Assembly (NCBI GenBank): GCA_024741835.1
Contig: JAENRP010000529.1
Location: forward strand, 1-20,951
Source of the DNA: Diplocarpon mali
Taxonomy: Eukaryota; Ascomycota; Leotiomycetes; Helotiales; Drepanopezizaceae
Length of the DNA: 20,951 nucleotides
Reading direction: 5' to 3'
Part shown: positions 20,346 through 20,951 of the stretch, piece after piece
Position numbering within the stretch: position 1 is the stretch's first letter
How the letters are laid out: every line of letters starts with the position of its first letter
Position numbers and translations under genes: made by a program
The notes under the pieces: model-generated
Seen by the model: the letters and a program-made list of their open reading frames with translations, nothing else
Told to the model about the DNA's origin: nothing
Database searches by the model: none

Positions 20346-20603
20346 AGCTTAAGAGTCATTTTTAATAAAACCGCAAGATCTACTTATAGTTTTAGCTTAA
20401 AAGTCGTTTTCTTAGAAATGGCGAGATCTACTTACGGTCTTAGCTTAAAAGTCGTTTTTAATAAATCTGCGAAGTTCACTCGCAATCTTAGCTTAAGAGT
20501 TATTATTAGCGAATCTATAGAATCTACTTATAGTATTAGCTTAAGAGTTATTTCTATTAGATTTACTTATAATCTTAATTTAAGAGTTATCTTTAAGAAT
20601 ATA
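18660..20603 (-). repeat. Right arm of a 1.95-kb interrupted inverted repeat
   Basis: The reverse complement of this stretch aligns with 15239-16740 and with 1-479, which are contiguous once the gypsy element is removed (about 1981 bp against 1944 bp; the difference fits the extra 39-nt repeat unit in the left arm). Most differences are transitions; a short A-rich stretch near 20043-20053 also shows other changes. The loop (16741-18659) is 1.9 kb and the nested gypsy lies in the left arm. Confidence 0.88.
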
Positions 20604-20790
20604 TTATATTCTACCTATAGTCTTAGCTTAAGAGTTATTTTCGCGAATTTCACTTATAATCTTAGCTTAAGAGTCTATCTATTCTCTTTATCCTTACTTA
20701 ATTATATTAAGGTAGAAAGTGCACTTTCTTTAAAGGAATCTACTTATAGGTCTAGTCTAAGAGTCAATTTCTATAATATTACCTTTAAGA
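20346..20790 (-). repeat. Tandem repeat array, right arm (13/16-codon units)
   Basis: The core AGCTTAAGAGT (on +) starts at 20346, 20394, 20442, 20490, 20538, 20577, 20625, 20664 and 20754, giving spacings of 48, 48, 48, 48, 39, 48, 39 and 90 nt, every one a multiple of three. In the sense of the copia (minus) each unit reads T-L-K-L-R-x-(Q)-V-x plus a spacer, with the Gln codon usually TAA. On + the array is open for 159 codons (20319-20795) and gives a repeated T-Y-x-L-S-L-R-V-I-F; an ATG at 20418 would give 126 residues. That + frame is most likely a shadow of the repeat rather than a gene. It sits directly upstream of GAG-pre-integrase, where copia elements have the protease-integrase linker, but its best minus frame is not the same as that of the domain downstream. 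Confidence 0.75.
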
Positions 20791-20798
20791 TAATATAA

Positions 20799-20951
20799 AG
20801 TCTATCTTTAATTTTTACTTTAAAGATCACTTTATAATTATTATTTATAAACTATATAAATTGATTCTTAAAAACTCTTATATAATTCAACTTTATATAA
20901 ATCTTGCGATTAGATAAAAGATTGATACTTAAATTAAGTATAAGGAGGATA
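20799..20951. other. AT-rich window end, probably more of the right copia
   Basis: The repeat core is no longer recognisable here. No domain can be read in the remaining 150 bases. By position it should be the 5' half of the right copia copy; the gag and protease expected there are not visible. Confidence 0.3.

Noticed and set aside
20418..20798. 126-codon + strand ORF with repeated T-Y-x-L-S-L-R-V-I-F
   Set aside because: It lies wholly in the tandem repeat array of a minus-strand copia. The repeat unit simply lacks stops in this frame, and the strand is opposite to the element's coding sense. The left array (1-300) would have to encode the same on minus. Kept as a repeat, not a gene.
1..20951. 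Mitochondrial or plastid DNA because of extreme AT content
   Set aside because: The content is nuclear-type LTR retrotransposons with target duplications and a chromodomain; no organelle genes or tRNAs are visible.

Overview
This window looks like a gene-free, AT-rich compartment from a filamentous ascomycete (Pezizomycotina-type) genome. I see no intact host gene, rRNA or tRNA. It is filled with LTR retrotransposons, each riddled with in-frame TAA/TAG codons and TpA dinucleotides, the signature of repeat-induced point mutation (RIP, CpA to TpA). Two features make this more than a guess. The two LTR pairs differ only by transitions (13 of 171 positions and 33 of 307 positions, counted by hand, with no transversions and no indels). 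Reading frames more than 5 kb long keep their phase from end to end although they are full of nonsense codons at Gln and Trp positions.

The elements are nested. (1) The outer layer is Ty1/copia-type sequence present as two inverted, tail-to-tail copies. The left (+) copy occupies 1-479 and 15239-16740. The right (-) copy runs from beyond the window end (20951) down to about 17236, with its 3' region reaching 16741. The shared part forms an interrupted inverted repeat of about 1.95 kb per arm. (2) A Ty3/gypsy chromovirus (480-15233, 307-bp LTRs, target duplication CTATA) is inserted in the left copia copy. Removing it and one CTATA restores a sequence that aligns without gaps to the right arm. 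(3) A second, different Ty1/copia element (5030-12235, 171-bp LTRs, target duplication CTTAT) is inserted in the zinc-finger part of the gypsy integrase. Removing it restores the gypsy pol frame exactly.

The gypsy element has gag (coiled-coil-like N-terminus, CCHC knuckle), a pol shifted -1 relative to gag (protease, RT, RNase H, integrase, C-terminal chromodomain), then about 1 kb before the 3' LTR holding a 319-codon ANTISENSE degenerate reading frame for a Cys-rich protein. The nested copia has one continuous 1783-codon gag-pol frame (protease, GAG-pre-integrase, integrase, RT, RNase H), then about 1.3 kb before its 3' LTR that also holds an antisense Cys-rich frame. Both antisense frames contain a C-x2-C-x6-C motif (second Cys mutated to Tyr by a RIP-type change in each). 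This shared, opposite-strand accessory gene in two unrelated retroelement classes is the most interesting signal here.

The outer copia contributes a second unusual feature: an array of 13- and 16-codon tandem repeats just upstream of its GAG-pre-integrase domain (1-300 and 20346-20790), whose spacings are all multiples of three. Nothing in the window appears able to make a functional protein. RT active-site aspartates are changed to asparagine in all three RT domains present.
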